From positions 3,220-67,219 of the forward strand of contig CAYSLU010000020.1 of NCBI GenBank assembly GCA_964431965.1: a DNA stretch of 64,000 nt, given 5' to 3'. Position numbers and translations under genes: made by a program. This DNA is from CAYSLU01 sp964431965. GTDB taxonomy: Bacteria > Verrucomicrobiota > Kiritimatiellia > CAIKKV01 > CAYSLU01. The notes beneath the pieces were generated by a model that saw nothing but the letters and a program-made list of their open reading frames with translations, made no database searches and was not told the origin of the DNA. Of this stretch, positions 41,839 through 51,964 are shown one piece after another; positions within the stretch are counted from its first letter, which is position 1; each line of letters begins with the position of its first letter.

Positions 41839-43314
41839 ATGAAGGCGATCATGGTGATGTTCGACTCGCTGAACCGGCGCATGCTGCCGCCGTACGGGTG
41901 CGACTGGGTCCACGCGCCCAATTTCCAGCGGCTGGCGCAGCGGACGGTCACGTTCGACAACGCCTTCGTCGGGAGCATGCCGTGCATGCCTGCGCGGCGC
42001 GAGCTCCACACGGGCCGGTACAATTTCCTGCACCGGAGCTGGGGGCCGCTGGAGCCGTTTGACGACTCGATGCCGGACCTGCTGCGCAAGAACGGCGTCG
42101 CGAACCACCTGATCAGCGACCACTATCACTACTGGGAGGAGGGCGGCGGCAACTACCACACCCGCTTCCGCACATGGGAGATCGTGCGCGGCCCGGAAGG
42201 CGATCCGTGGAAGTGCAACCTGTCCGATTCCGTTCCGATCCCGGCGGACAGCTTCAACCTGAAGACCCGGCCCGGGCTCTGGACCCGTCAGGACTATGTC
42301 AATCGCTCCTACATGCAGCGGGAGGAGGACCACCACCAGTCGCAGACCTTCCGCCTGGGGCTGGACTTCCTGGAGACCAACCGCGCGGCGGACAACTGGT
42401 TCTTGCAGCTCGAGACGTTCGATCCCCACGAGCCGTACTTCACGTACGAGAAGTACATGAAGCTCTACGCTGACGCCTACGCGGGGCCTCATGCCGACTG
42501 GCCGCTGTACGGACGCGTCAACGAGCCGCCGGAGCTGGTGCAGCATATGCGCTGCATGAACGCGGCGCTGGTCAGCATGTGCGACCACTCGCTCGGCCGC
42601 ATCTTGGACAAGATGGATGAGTTGGACCTGTGGAAGGACACCATGCTGATCGTGAACACCGATCACGGGTTCCTGCTGGGCGAGCACGGCTGGTGGGCGA
42701 AGTGCTGTCAGCCCTTCTACAACGAAGTCGCCAACATGCCGCTGTTCGTGTGGGATCCCCGGAGCGGGACGTCGGGCGAGCATCGGAGGAGCCTGGTTCA
42801 GACGATCGACCTGGCGCCGACGCTGCTTGAATACTTCGGGGTGGCGCGGCCGCCGGACATGCAGGGCGTGCCGCTGCGCGCAACCGTGGCCTCGGATGCA
42901 CCGGTTCGCGAGGGTGGGCTCTTCGGCATCCACGGCGGGCACGTGAACTGCACCGACGGCCGCTACGTCTACATGCGCGCCCCGGCGCGGCCGGACAATG
43001 CGCCGCTGAACGAGTACACCCTGATGCCGGCGCACATGAGGGTGCCGTTCGGCGTGGGCGAGCTGCAGGACATCGCGCTGGCCGATCCGTTCCCGTTCAC
43101 CAAGGGCTGCCGCACGATGAAGATCAAGGGCAACGCCTGGTTCAAGGCGCACGAGTTCGGCACGATGCTCTTCGACCTGCAGAGCGATCCGGGGCAGGAG
43201 CGGCCGATCCGCGACCCGGCGATTGAGGCGCGCATGGCCGGGCTGATGGCTGGCATCATGCGCGCGAATGACGCCCCGGCGGAGCAGTACGAGCGGCTGG
43301 GATTGAGTGCCTGA
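41839..43314 (+). CDS. Sulfatase (type I), second
   Basis: A 491-residue sulfatase. MVMFDSLNRR (Asp9) opens the metal site. The active-site motif is CMPAR, with Cys49 as the residue to become formylglycine and the essential Arg at 53; the usual Ser is Ala, still within the CxPxR form. NTDHGFLLGEHG supplies the second metal Asp-His pair, followed by the conserved EHGWWAK. It differs from the enzyme at 11296, which has CSASR. There is no signal peptide. The domain arrangement and length resemble phosphonate monoester hydrolase/arylsulfatase-type enzymes; the substrate is unknown. Confidence 0.9.
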   Translation: MKAIMVMFDSLNRRMLPPYGCDWVHAPNFQRLAQRTVTFDNAFVGSMPCMPARRELHTGRYNFLHRSWGPLEPFDDSMPDLLRKNGVANHLISDHYHYWEEGGGNYHTRFRTWEIVRGPEGDPWKCNLSDSVPIPADSFNLKTRPGLWTRQDYVNRSYMQREEDHHQSQTFRLGLDFLETNRAADNWFLQLETFDPHEPYFTYEKYMKLYADAYAGPHADWPLYGRVNEPPELVQHMRCMNAALVSMCDHSLGRILDKMDELDLWKDTMLIVNTDHGFLLGEHGWWAKCCQPFYNEVANMPLFVWDPRSGTSGEHRRSLVQTIDLAPTLLEYFGVARPPDMQGVPLRATVASDAPVREGGLFGIHGGHVNCTDGRYVYMRAPARPDNAPLNEYTLMPAHMRVPFGVGELQDIALADPFPFTKGCRTMKIKGNAWFKAHEFGTMLFDLQSDPGQERPIRDPAIEARMAGLMAGIMRANDAPAEQYERLGLSA

Positions 43315-43329
43315 GACATTGTGAGAGAC

Positions 43330-43411
43330 GGTCGGGACGGAGCCCGACCCTCCAGGGATCGGGGAGAACGGTGGAGTTCTTGGGCCTGGAGGGACGACCT
43401 CCGTGTCGTCC
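43330..43411. repeat. Dispersed double-hairpin repeat, copy 2
   Basis: The same two hairpins as at 1361-1441, in the same order: GGTCGGGACGGAGCCCGACC (43330-43349), then GGACGAC (43392-43398) pairing with GTCGTCC (43405-43411). The 40-odd bases between the hairpins differ from copy 1. The unit sits between the sulfatase and a small unknown gene on the same strand. Confidence 0.75.
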
Positions 43412-43453
43412 GCGGGTTCCATCGCCGCCATCGATGAGCGGGAGAGGCGACTT

Positions 43454-43711
43454 ATGAGCAGACCGGTGTGTTGGACGGAGCGGCTGGAGGACGGGACGCG
43501 GCGGGAGGTGCGGGTCGCCGTCGGCCGCCGCGACGTGAAGTGGCAGTACAAGCTGTCGACCGCGGAGAAGTGGGACTACGACAGCCCGCCGTCGCCCGCT
43601 GACTGGGACGCCTTGCTGGAGCGCATGGAGTCCCGATACCAGCGGCGCACCGTTTCCTTCGAGTCTCTCGAGTTCGTGCGTCGCCTGCATGGCGCGGCTC
43701 GCGGAGGCTGA
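43454..43711 (+). CDS. Small hypothetical protein, 85 residues
   Basis: A small soluble protein of mixed charge: MSRPVCWTERLEDGTRREVR, then RRDVKWQYKLSTAEKWDY and a helical LLERMESRYQRRTVSFESL. The ATG has a good ribosome site (GGAGAGG, seven bases). No family is recognised, but the composition (few rare residues, balanced charge and a hydrophobic C-terminal helix) looks like a real protein. It is located between a hairpin repeat and a block of nested inverted repeats. Confidence 0.5.
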   Translation: MSRPVCWTERLEDGTRREVRVAVGRRDVKWQYKLSTAEKWDYDSPPSPADWDALLERMESRYQRRTVSFESLEFVRRLHGAARGG

Positions 43712-44113
43712 TGGTACGGGGCGGGAGTAAGGACAGTGAAGATCCCCTCTTTGGAGGGGGGGGCCGTACCAGACAGCTCGGCGGATTGGGCCGAACGGCG
43801 GCGGGGCATCTCGCCCCGGCTGCGGCGTTGCCGGGGGACGGCGCGTACAGGAGTACAGCGCCGCCCCCGGCGTCTTGCATCCGAGGCAATCTGACCCACC
43901 GCCGTTCGGGCCCCTCGAAGACTCGGGGCGACCCGAGCCGCGCCGGATTTCGCCCCGTTCCGTCGCGGACTCGGAACGGTGGGTCGGGGATCAGTCCTGC
44001 CTTCGACGTTGGACGCTTCTGTTGCTCTGACTTCTGCGCCTCTGGTCTCTGACTGGCTGGGGTGCTCGGGCCGCGCGCTACCAGGGAGCTCGGCGGGTTG
44101 GGCTGGTCGCCGC
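43712..44113. repeat. 400-base convergent gap filled by nested inverted repeats
   Basis: No gene. In order: TGGTACGG (43712-43719) pairs with CCGTACCA (43764-43771), enclosing the hairpin CCCCTC/GAGGGG (43744-43759). GGGCCGAACGGCGG (43788-43801) pairs with CCGCCGTTCGGGCCC (43899-43913), enclosing a large inner inverted repeat, GCCGGGGGACGGCGCGTAC against GTACAGCGCCGCCCCCGGC. Then CTCGGG/CCCGAG (43922-43937) and CCGTTCCG/CGGAACGG (43955-43979). A 25-base direct repeat (43767-43791 and 44079-44103, 22 identical) brackets most of it. It separates the small hypothetical gene from ettA, which converge. Confidence 0.7.
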
Positions 44114-45784
<1,671 letters not shown>

Positions 45785-45889
45785 GTCGTGATCCTCCCGT
45801 GCATAAAGCGGCGGCTTTGTACCACACCGCCACGGAAAGCCAAGCCTGGATGCCGACGGCTGGGGGGTGATGCTGCTCGATGCTCGTCT

Positions 45890-46813
45890 TCAGGCGCGGC
45901 GGCCGGACCACCAGTCGGGCGGGTTCTGCTCCCCGCAGTCCATGCACTGGGTCGTGGTGAAGCGGGTGGCGCAGGTGGGGCAGACGGCCCCGGTCGCGAA
46001 GGTGTCGAACGCGGTGCCGCACTGGCCGCAGCGCCAGCGGGGGCCGATCAGCGGGGCGGCGCCGCAGGCCGGGCAGGCGAAGCCGGGGTGGCGCGGGAGC
46101 TTGTCCCGGCGGGCCAGCGCGAGCGCCTGCAGCAGGCCTTGCCAGCAGTTCATGAGGATGAACAAGGCGAGGATGCCGAACCAGACCGACTTCATGGAGA
46201 TCGCCGCCAGCACGAGCAGTCCCACTCCCGCGAACCCCAGGATGCTCGCGACGAGCAGGCTGCGCGCGCGCCCCATCACGAACCACAGCAGCGAGCGCAG
46301 GATCTGACCGCCGTCGAGCGGGTAGACGGGCACGAGGTTGAACACCAGCAGGACGATGTTGATGACTGTGACGGAGTGAAGCAGTTGCCGGGCGTCGGGC
46401 GCCGCATCCATCAGCCCCGCATAGGTCACGGCGAACTGCGCCGCCATGAACACGGGGACGAGCGCGATATTGACCAGCGGGCCTGCGGCGATGCTCCACA
46501 GCATGGCGCCGGGGCGCTGGGGCGGGGCGACCACGGCCACGCCGCCCAGCGGCCAGAGCACGATCCGGTCCGCATGCCCGCCCACCTGCCGGCATGCGAG
46601 GGAGTGGCCGAACTCGTGCAGCAGGACGATCGCGAAGAGCGCCAGGTACTCCGCCACGTTCCAGATCGGCGACGAGTACTGTCCGGTGCGGTGGCTGATC
46701 TCGTACACGGCGACGAGGAACCACGACCAGTGAACGAAGACATCGATCCCTGAGAAGCGGAAGAGGCGAAACGAACCCTGGCTGGACGGCATCATCACGG
46801 AAGGGTACCGCAT
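45890..46813 (-). CDS. M50 site-2 protease-like protein with C-terminal zinc ribbons
   Basis: A 307-residue membrane protease. HEFGH at residues 66-70 (in LLHEFGHSLACRQVGGHAD) is the zinc-binding helix; PVYPLDGGQ supplies the third ligand Asp. Six or so hydrophobic segments are seen. After them come two zinc-ribbon-like Cys pairs (CPACG with CGQCG, and CPTC with CMDCG). The start is placed at MRYPSVMM (46813); further upstream residues look like spacer. Site-2 proteases cleave membrane helices in signalling; the ribbons could bind nucleic acid or protein. It is divergent from the vapBC operon. Confidence 0.85.
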   Translation of the reverse strand: MRYPSVMMPSSQGSFRLFRFSGIDVFVHWSWFLVAVYEISHRTGQYSSPIWNVAEYLALFAIVLLHEFGHSLACRQVGGHADRIVLWPLGGVAVVAPPQRPGAMLWSIAAGPLVNIALVPVFMAAQFAVTYAGLMDAAPDARQLLHSVTVINIVLLVFNLVPVYPLDGGQILRSLLWFVMGRARSLLVASILGFAGVGLLVLAAISMKSVWFGILALFILMNCWQGLLQALALARRDKLPRHPGFACPACGAAPLIGPRWRCGQCGTAFDTFATGAVCPTCATRFTTTQCMDCGEQNPPDWWSGRRA

Positions 46814-46855
46814 GCCCCGCCGCGGCAACAAGCCGATTGCGCCGCATTCCGGGAC

Positions 46856-46884
46856 TTGCACATAGCGCACATACGTGCGATACT
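46856..46884 (+). promoter_or_regulatory. vapBC promoter with an operator-like inverted repeat
   Basis: TTGCAC (46856-46861) and GATACT (46879-46884) are 17 bases apart. The inverted repeat CGCAC-ATAC-GTGCG (46866-46879) fills the spacer between them, where antitoxin or toxin-antitoxin complex binding would block polymerase. This fits the usual autoregulation of vapBC. Confidence 0.55.
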
Positions 46885-46912
46885 ATGACTGTGGAAGGAG
46901 GAGGATGCGAAG

Positions 46913-47152
46913 ATGAACATTACACTTTCGGCGGATGAAGAAACCGTGCGGCGGACTCGGGAGTACGCCCGTCTTCATGGCACGTCTCTGAATCAGCTGG
47001 TCCGCGATTACCTCCGCCAGTTGACGGCGGGGGACGAGGGGGAATCGGCGGCCAAGGAGTTCAGTCAACTGGCTCTGCAGCATGGCGGTCGCTCGCCGGC
47101 GGGATTCCGGTTCGACCGCGAAGCGGCGCATCGCAGGAGTGCCCGGGCATGA
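46913..47152 (+). CDS. VapB-type ribbon-helix-helix antitoxin
   Basis: A 79-residue antitoxin. The first strand MNITLSADEE and the helix LNQLVRDYLRQLT form the ribbon-helix-helix DNA-binding fold; the tail is disordered-looking, with GFRFDREAAH as the likely toxin-binding segment. GGAGGAGG lies nine bases upstream. It overlaps vapC by four bases. It would neutralise the toxin and, with it, bind the inverted repeat in the promoter. Confidence 0.85.
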   Translation: MNITLSADEETVRRTREYARLHGTSLNQLVRDYLRQLTAGDEGESAAKEFSQLALQHGGRSPAGFRFDREAAHRRSARA

Positions 47153-47562
47153 GTCGGGAATTCATGGACACCAACGTCGTGGTGTATGCCAACGATGCGC
47201 GCGATGCCCGGAAGCAGAAGCGGGCGATCGCGGTGATAGCGGCCGCCATGCAAGCCGGAGCGGGCGTGCTGTCCACCCAGGTCCTTCAGGAGTATGCCAA
47301 CGTGGCGCTGTCGAAGTTGGGCCAGAAACAGGATGTTGTTCTGCGGCAGCTGAAACTGCTGGAACGTCTGTACGTGGTGCAACAGACACCGCCGCTCGTT
47401 CGTCGGGCCGTGGAACTGCACGGTTTGTACGGCATCTCGTTCTGGGATGCCTCGATCGTCGCGGCGGCGGAGGCGCACGGCTGCGACCGCATTCTGTCGG
47501 AGGACCTGAATACGGGCCAGTTCTACTCCGGCATCGTCGTGGTGAATCCGTTCGAGGCGTGA
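47149..47562 (+). CDS. VapC-type PIN-domain ribonuclease toxin
   Basis: A 137-residue PIN domain. The acidic quartet is Asp7 (FMDTNV), Glu48 (VLQEYA), Asp100 (SFWDASIVAAA) and Asp119 (LSEDL), the magnesium site that cuts RNA. It overlaps the antitoxin gene by four bases. VapC toxins cleave tRNA or rRNA; the target here is unknown. All four catalytic residues are present, so the toxin should be active. Confidence 0.92.
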   Translation: MSREFMDTNVVVYANDARDARKQKRAIAVIAAAMQAGAGVLSTQVLQEYANVALSKLGQKQDVVLRQLKLLERLYVVQQTPPLVRRAVELHGLYGISFWDASIVAAAEAHGCDRILSEDLNTGQFYSGIVVVNPFEA

Positions 47563-47577
47563 TCCGTCCGGGCCGCA

Positions 47578-49041
47578 TCACGCGAACCGATAGCTGTACA
47601 GATCCGCGTCGCGGAGCACGATGTGCAGGCGGACAGCTTGTCCGGCCAGGGCGCCAACGTCGCCGCGCCAGCGCACGGGGAACGCCAGGTCGTCGCCGAT
47701 AATCTCCGTGCAGTCGTCCAGCCCGAATCCTTCCAGAGGGCGGCCGTCCGGCGACTGCAGCTCGACGCGCGCGCCGCCGCCCGCTGAGGTGGAAATGTTG
47801 AGCAGCAGCCGGCTGCCGGCGAACCGGAACGGGCGGGTCGTCAGGGCTCCGCCGCCCAGGGGGGCGTGCAGCGACACGAAACCGTCGATGCGCAGCGTGT
47901 AGCGGCGGATGGCGTTGGCCGCTCCGCGCCAGTAACCTTCGGTGGCGAACATGGACAGCTCGTTCGGCGCTCCGGCGACGTCCGACGCCGTTTCCAGCAG
48001 TCCCCAGCCCTGGTAGCAGTCGCCGTAGGCCCAGCTTCCCACCGGGCGCAGGCCCGGCCGGATGAACGCCTCGTCCCAGCGCTTGAACGTCCGTCCGTCC
48101 CGGCCGGCGATGAACTGCCCGTCGGTCACGGCGGCTCCGTAGCGCTCGCTCACCCGCGCGCGCAGCCGGCGATGCTCCAGCTCCGGCAGCGCCTCGACAG
48201 CCGGCGACCACGGCCGCTCCACGTAGCGCGTCGGGAAGCCGACGAAGACATGCGGGGCTCGGTAGTAGGGCATGATCTGATTGGTGTAGAGCTGCTCGGC
48301 GGGCGAGCCGGGGAACTCGACCCACTCCGGCTTCGTCCAGTGCCGGTAGTCCGGCGACGTACAGGTCTTGATTCCGCGGAAGAAGCGGCCCGAGAAGTCG
48401 CGCAGGTAGGCCCGGTACTCGCCGCGCGTGGCGTCCCAGAAAGCGAGGTTCTGCGAGTCGAACGCTCCTTCCGCCATGACCGGCTCTTCCTGCATGAGCG
48501 TCCAGCGGAAGCCGTCCGGCGACTGCATCGCGTACAGCTTGAGCGGCCAGCCGGTTTCGGATGCGCCCAGCGCCTTGTACCGGGCGTCCGGCGTGCAGGA
48601 GGGATTGGCGTCCGGGTACGGGGCGAAGCCGTGCACGCCGTTGTTCTTCTCGCCGATTCCGGCAAACACGATGTTGTTGTCCGTCGAGCCTCCGAACGCG
48701 ACCAAGCCCAGCGACGGGCGCTGCCAGCGGATGCCGTCCGTGCTCTCGAGGTAGCCGATGCGGATGGGGGCCTCCTTCATTCGCGTCTTCCCGTCCTGCT
48801 CGACGATGGTGCCGTTCCACGCCTGGTAGTACATGCGGAAGATGGGGCCGTCGCGGAAATACGTCTTGTAGCCTCCGCACATGTTGCCTTCCCACGGCCG
48901 GTCGGCCGTGAGGGCGATTTCTTTCATGGCGGGCGGGTGAAGCCGCAGCGAGGCACCGCCGCTCAGCTCCTCGATGAGCGCGTCATCGACGAACAGCTCG
49001 AGGCGGGATCCGATATCGGGTACGGCATCCGGAGAGTTCAT
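47578..49041 (-). CDS. Five-bladed beta-propeller protein (GH32/GH43-like)
   Basis: A 487-residue protein. The N-terminal DIGSRLELFVDDALIEEL is typical of a widespread family of propeller proteins in Planctomycetes and Verrucomicrobia. Blades are recognised by FRMYYQAWNG, RIGYLESTDGIRWQRP, LYAMQSPDGFRWTLM and TCTSPDYRHWTKP, with the STDG/SPDG turns also seen in GH43 and GH68/GH32 folds. The C-terminal 120 residues form a beta-sandwich-like part. There is no signal peptide. Catalytic acids cannot be assigned with certainty. It converges with vapC, 15 bases away. Confidence 0.7.
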   Translation of the reverse strand: MNSPDAVPDIGSRLELFVDDALIEELSGGASLRLHPPAMKEIALTADRPWEGNMCGGYKTYFRDGPIFRMYYQAWNGTIVEQDGKTRMKEAPIRIGYLESTDGIRWQRPSLGLVAFGGSTDNNIVFAGIGEKNNGVHGFAPYPDANPSCTPDARYKALGASETGWPLKLYAMQSPDGFRWTLMQEEPVMAEGAFDSQNLAFWDATRGEYRAYLRDFSGRFFRGIKTCTSPDYRHWTKPEWVEFPGSPAEQLYTNQIMPYYRAPHVFVGFPTRYVERPWSPAVEALPELEHRRLRARVSERYGAAVTDGQFIAGRDGRTFKRWDEAFIRPGLRPVGSWAYGDCYQGWGLLETASDVAGAPNELSMFATEGYWRGAANAIRRYTLRIDGFVSLHAPLGGGALTTRPFRFAGSRLLLNISTSAGGGARVELQSPDGRPLEGFGLDDCTEIIGDDLAFPVRWRGDVGALAGQAVRLHIVLRDADLYSYRFA

Positions 49042-49302
49042 GATGGCCTTTGGGGATGGGTGGACTCACTGCTTCACGTGGATGGCAATCCTACTCGTAC
49101 TCGACATCATACTCAACGGACTCCTTCGGGAGGAGCCGCTTCGCCGGGCAGGGGGAGCGGGATCGCGATTGCGCGCGCGGGATCAGGATCAGGACGGGGC
49201 TGGCGCGGGCCGGGCGGTCCAGGCGCGCTTGACGGGGGGCGGGTCCTGGCCGAACATGCGGGTCAGGAACGGCCGTGGCCGATGAAGGCAAAGGAGCGAG
49301 GA
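49042..49302. other. Divergent intergenic region with simple repeats
   Basis: No gene. 49092-49117 is a tandem tract of ACTCG/ATACTC-like units (TACTCGTACTCGACATCATA and on). 49171-49198 has GCGCGCGGGATCAGGATCAG, again repeated units. AAAGGAG at 49291-49297 is the ribosome site of the nitroreductase. The promoters of both divergent genes must lie here but cannot be named. Confidence 0.45.
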
Positions 49303-49809
49303 ATGGACTTCTACGATGTCATCAAGGCGCGACTCAGCGTCCGCCGCTACACGAACCAGCCCGTGCCGGACGAGGCGATCGGGCGAATCCTGGAGGCGGC
49401 GCGTCAGGCGCCGTCAGCGTGCAACCGGCAGCCGTGGCACTTCTTTGTCGTGCGCGACGAGGCCGTGCGCCGGGCGCTCTGCGCGCCCGAGAAGCAGGAG
49501 TGGGCCGCCGCGGCCCCGGTGATCATCGTGGCCTGCAGCCGGCCCGCCGCGGCGTGGGTTCGTTGGGCGGACCAGAAGAACCACGCGGACATCGACGTGG
49601 CGATCGCATTCGAGCACATCGTACTCGCGGCCGCCGCGGAGGGGCTGGGTTCGTGCTGGATCTGCGCCTTCGACCCCCGGCATGCCCGCGACGTGCTGCG
49701 CCTCCCGGCCGAACTGGAGCCGGTGGCCATGACGCCGATCGGATACCCGGCCTCCGCTGCTTCGCCCCGCCCGCGACAGGAGCTCGCGGCGATCGTCACG
49801 GTCGTGTGA
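49303..49809 (+). CDS. Nitroreductase-family FMN oxidoreductase
   Basis: A 168-residue nitroreductase. IKARLSVRRYTNQPVPDEA has the FMN-binding Arg-Arg, LEAARQAPSACNRQPWHFFVV is the second FMN-binding block, and EGLGSCWICAF is the late one; the final MTPIGYPA strand is typical. Reduces nitro compounds, quinones or flavins with NAD(P)H; the substrate is unknown. Start ATG 49303 follows AAAGGAG by five bases; an ATG seven codons upstream has no ribosome site. Confidence 0.88.
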   Translation: MDFYDVIKARLSVRRYTNQPVPDEAIGRILEAARQAPSACNRQPWHFFVVRDEAVRRALCAPEKQEWAAAAPVIIVACSRPAAAWVRWADQKNHADIDVAIAFEHIVLAAAAEGLGSCWICAFDPRHARDVLRLPAELEPVAMTPIGYPASAASPRPRQELAAIVTVV

Positions 49810-49920
49810 GTCGTTGCTGAGGCTGTGGCAACCTTGCTCCGCCACGGCGCCGCGTGGTAACCTCAACATCCGTGTGAGGGGCGGAGCACGCCCGGCGAGA
49901 CGCGGGCACTGGAGACAGGC

Positions 49921-50643
49921 ATGAGCAGCGGTGAGCGACATCGGTGCGCGACGGTCGTGCCGCCGGGGCCGGGGGGCTTCGGCTTCGCTCTGCTGTTTGA
50001 GCTGGAGAACGCGACGGCCCACGGTCGGCAGGTGATCTTTGGCATCCTGCGCGACGTGCTGGCGCAGCGTGAGATCGCACTCGCGCCGTGGGTGTTCTCC
50101 CGGTATTGCCTGAGCGGCACGCCCGAGCAGTACCTGCCGCGGGTGCTTGATGCGGTGGGCGCCCGGCGGGCGCCGGTTCAGCGGATCGTCGCGGAGGTGA
50201 AGGCCGGCATTTCGACATCCCTGCTGCGTCCGGACACGGCGATCGACCCGGTGCTGGCGAACGCCTTGACCGTCGCCGGCGAGATGGGGATGGGGATCGG
50301 CGGGCTGACCTGCCTCGACAACGGGTGCATGAACGACCTGACGCTCAAGCTGGGGCTGAAGGACGCCCGCTTCAGCATGCTCATGTCGAGCGCCTGCGCG
50401 GGCCAGACGCCGACCGAGGAATGCTGGACCAAGCTGGCCGGGATGGTGGGCGTTCCCCCTTCGGGGTGCGTGGTCATGGCGACCCGGGCGGTGGCCTGCC
50501 GGTCGGCCCTGAAGGCGGGGATGCGGTGCGTCGGCGTTCCGGATGAGTTCACGGCGTCGGAAGATTTCAGCGGTGCGGATTCGGTGGTGTCCGGCGGCGG
50601 CACGTCCACGGGGTTCCGCGATCTGCTGTTGAGGATGAGGTGA
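49921..50643 (+). CDS. HAD-fold protein lacking the catalytic aspartates (pseudo-hydrolase)
   Basis: A 240-residue protein of the HAD beta-phosphoglucomutase branch. The usual FDxDG motif I reads FELEN (residues 26-30), with Glu in place of both essential Asp. The helical cap follows, then MLMSSACAGQTPTEECWTKL (motif II/III region), and motif IV, normally an Asp pair, is VVMATRAVACRSALKAGM with no acid. The fold is recognisable from spacing but both acidic sites are lost, so catalysis by the HAD mechanism is unlikely. It starts the operon, with thiC seven bases downstream. Confidence 0.7.
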   Translation: MSSGERHRCATVVPPGPGGFGFALLFELENATAHGRQVIFGILRDVLAQREIALAPWVFSRYCLSGTPEQYLPRVLDAVGARRAPVQRIVAEVKAGISTSLLRPDTAIDPVLANALTVAGEMGMGIGGLTCLDNGCMNDLTLKLGLKDARFSMLMSSACAGQTPTEECWTKLAGMVGVPPSGCVVMATRAVACRSALKAGMRCVGVPDEFTASEDFSGADSVVSGGGTSTGFRDLLLRMR

Positions 50644-50650
50644 TAGACCG

Positions 50651-51964
50651 GTGTCGACACAGTACCAGGAAGCGATAGCCGGCCGCGCGACGGCGGCCAT
50701 GAAGCAGGCGGCGCGGGCGGAGGGGACCACGGCCGAGCGGGTGCGCGCGGAGGTGGCGGCCGGGCGGGCCGTGATTCCGTGCAATCCGGCCCACACGGGG
50801 CTGGCGCCCGCCGTGGTGGGGCGGGCATTCCGCACCAAGGTGAACGCCAACATCGGCCGCTCCGCCGGACGGTCGTCCACGCGCGAGGAGCGGCGCAAGC
50901 TCAAGGTGGCGCTGGACGCCGGCGCTGACGTCTTGATGGACCTGAGCGTGGGCGAGCAGGTGGCGGAGACGCGGGCGGCCCTGATCCAGGTCTGCCCCGT
51001 ACCCATCGGGACCGTGCCCATCTACGAGGTCATCTCGCTGAGCGGCGGCCGCCCGGAGGAGTTCTCTCCGGACCTGCTGCTGTCGGTGATCGAGTCCCAG
51101 GCGCGGCAGGGCGTGGACTTCATGACGCTCCACGCGGGGCTCCTGAAGCGCCATGTCCCCCTGGCCATGCGGCGGGTTGCGGGTATCGTCAGCCGGGGCG
51201 GCGCGATCATGGCCGAGTGGATGATGAAGCGCGGGCTCGAGAACCCGCTTTACGCGCGCTGGGGCGACGTGATGGATATCTGCGCCGAGTATGACGTGAC
51301 GGTTTCGCTTGGCGACGGGCTGCGGCCCGGCAGCCTGGCGGACGCCAGCGACAAGGCTCAGTTCGCCGAGCTGGACGTGCTGGGGCGGCTGGTGCGCCGC
51401 TGCCGCCGCCGGGGCGTGCAGGTGATGGTGGAGGGGCCCGGCCACGTCCCGTTCGACCAGATCCAGATGAACATGGAGCGGCAGCAGCAGGTCTGCGACG
51501 GCGCGCCGTTTTACGTGCTCGGGCCGGTGGTGACCGACATTGCGGCCGGCTACGATCACATCTCGTCCAGCATCGGCGGCACGGCGGCGGCGTACTACGG
51601 GGCCTCGCTCCTCTGCTACGTGACGCCGGCCGAGCACCTGGCGCTGCCGACGGCCGACGAAGTGCGCGAAGGCGTGGTGGCGCACCGAATCGCGGCGCAT
51701 GCCGCGGATGTCGCGCGCGGCCTGCCGGGGGCGCGCAACCGGGACGACGCCATGTCGCGCGCCCGGGCCGCTTTCGACTGGGATCGCCAGTTCGAGCTTG
51801 CGCTCGACGGCCGGCGCGCGCGTGCCCGCTTCAGCCGGTCGCGTGCGGGAGTCGGCCCCGAGGGCGATCACTGCACGATGTGCGGCCGGGACTTCTGCGC
51901 CATGCGGCGGAGCGACCGCATCCGCCAGTGCACGCGCGCCGGCGCCCGGGGGCGCCATGGATAG
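50651..51964 (+). CDS. thiC: Phosphomethylpyrimidine synthase ThiC
   Basis: A 437-residue ThiC, the radical SAM enzyme that converts aminoimidazole ribotide to the thiamine pyrimidine. Family marks include KVNANIGRSAGRSS, DAGADVLMDLSVG, GVDFMTLHAGLL, SLGDGLRPGSLADASD, VEGPGHVPFDQI and the C-terminal cluster CTMCGRDFCAM (CxxCx4C for 4Fe-4S). The length matches the short form. It starts at GTG 50651 with AGGTGA upstream, seven bases after the HAD-like gene, and overlaps mazG by eight bases. No TPP riboswitch was found before the operon. Confidence 0.96.
   Translation: MSTQYQEAIAGRATAAMKQAARAEGTTAERVRAEVAAGRAVIPCNPAHTGLAPAVVGRAFRTKVNANIGRSAGRSSTREERRKLKVALDAGADVLMDLSVGEQVAETRAALIQVCPVPIGTVPIYEVISLSGGRPEEFSPDLLLSVIESQARQGVDFMTLHAGLLKRHVPLAMRRVAGIVSRGGAIMAEWMMKRGLENPLYARWGDVMDICAEYDVTVSLGDGLRPGSLADASDKAQFAELDVLGRLVRRCRRRGVQVMVEGPGHVPFDQIQMNMERQQQVCDGAPFYVLGPVVTDIAAGYDHISSSIGGTAAAYYGASLLCYVTPAEHLALPTADEVREGVVAHRIAAHAADVARGLPGARNRDDAMSRARAAFDWDRQFELALDGRRARARFSRSRAGVGPEGDHCTMCGRDFCAMRRSDRIRQCTRAGARGRHG

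Noticed and set aside
49810..49920. TPP riboswitch before the thiC operon
   Set aside because: The invariant CTGAGA and the ACCTGA/GATAATGCCAGCG-type segments are missing.
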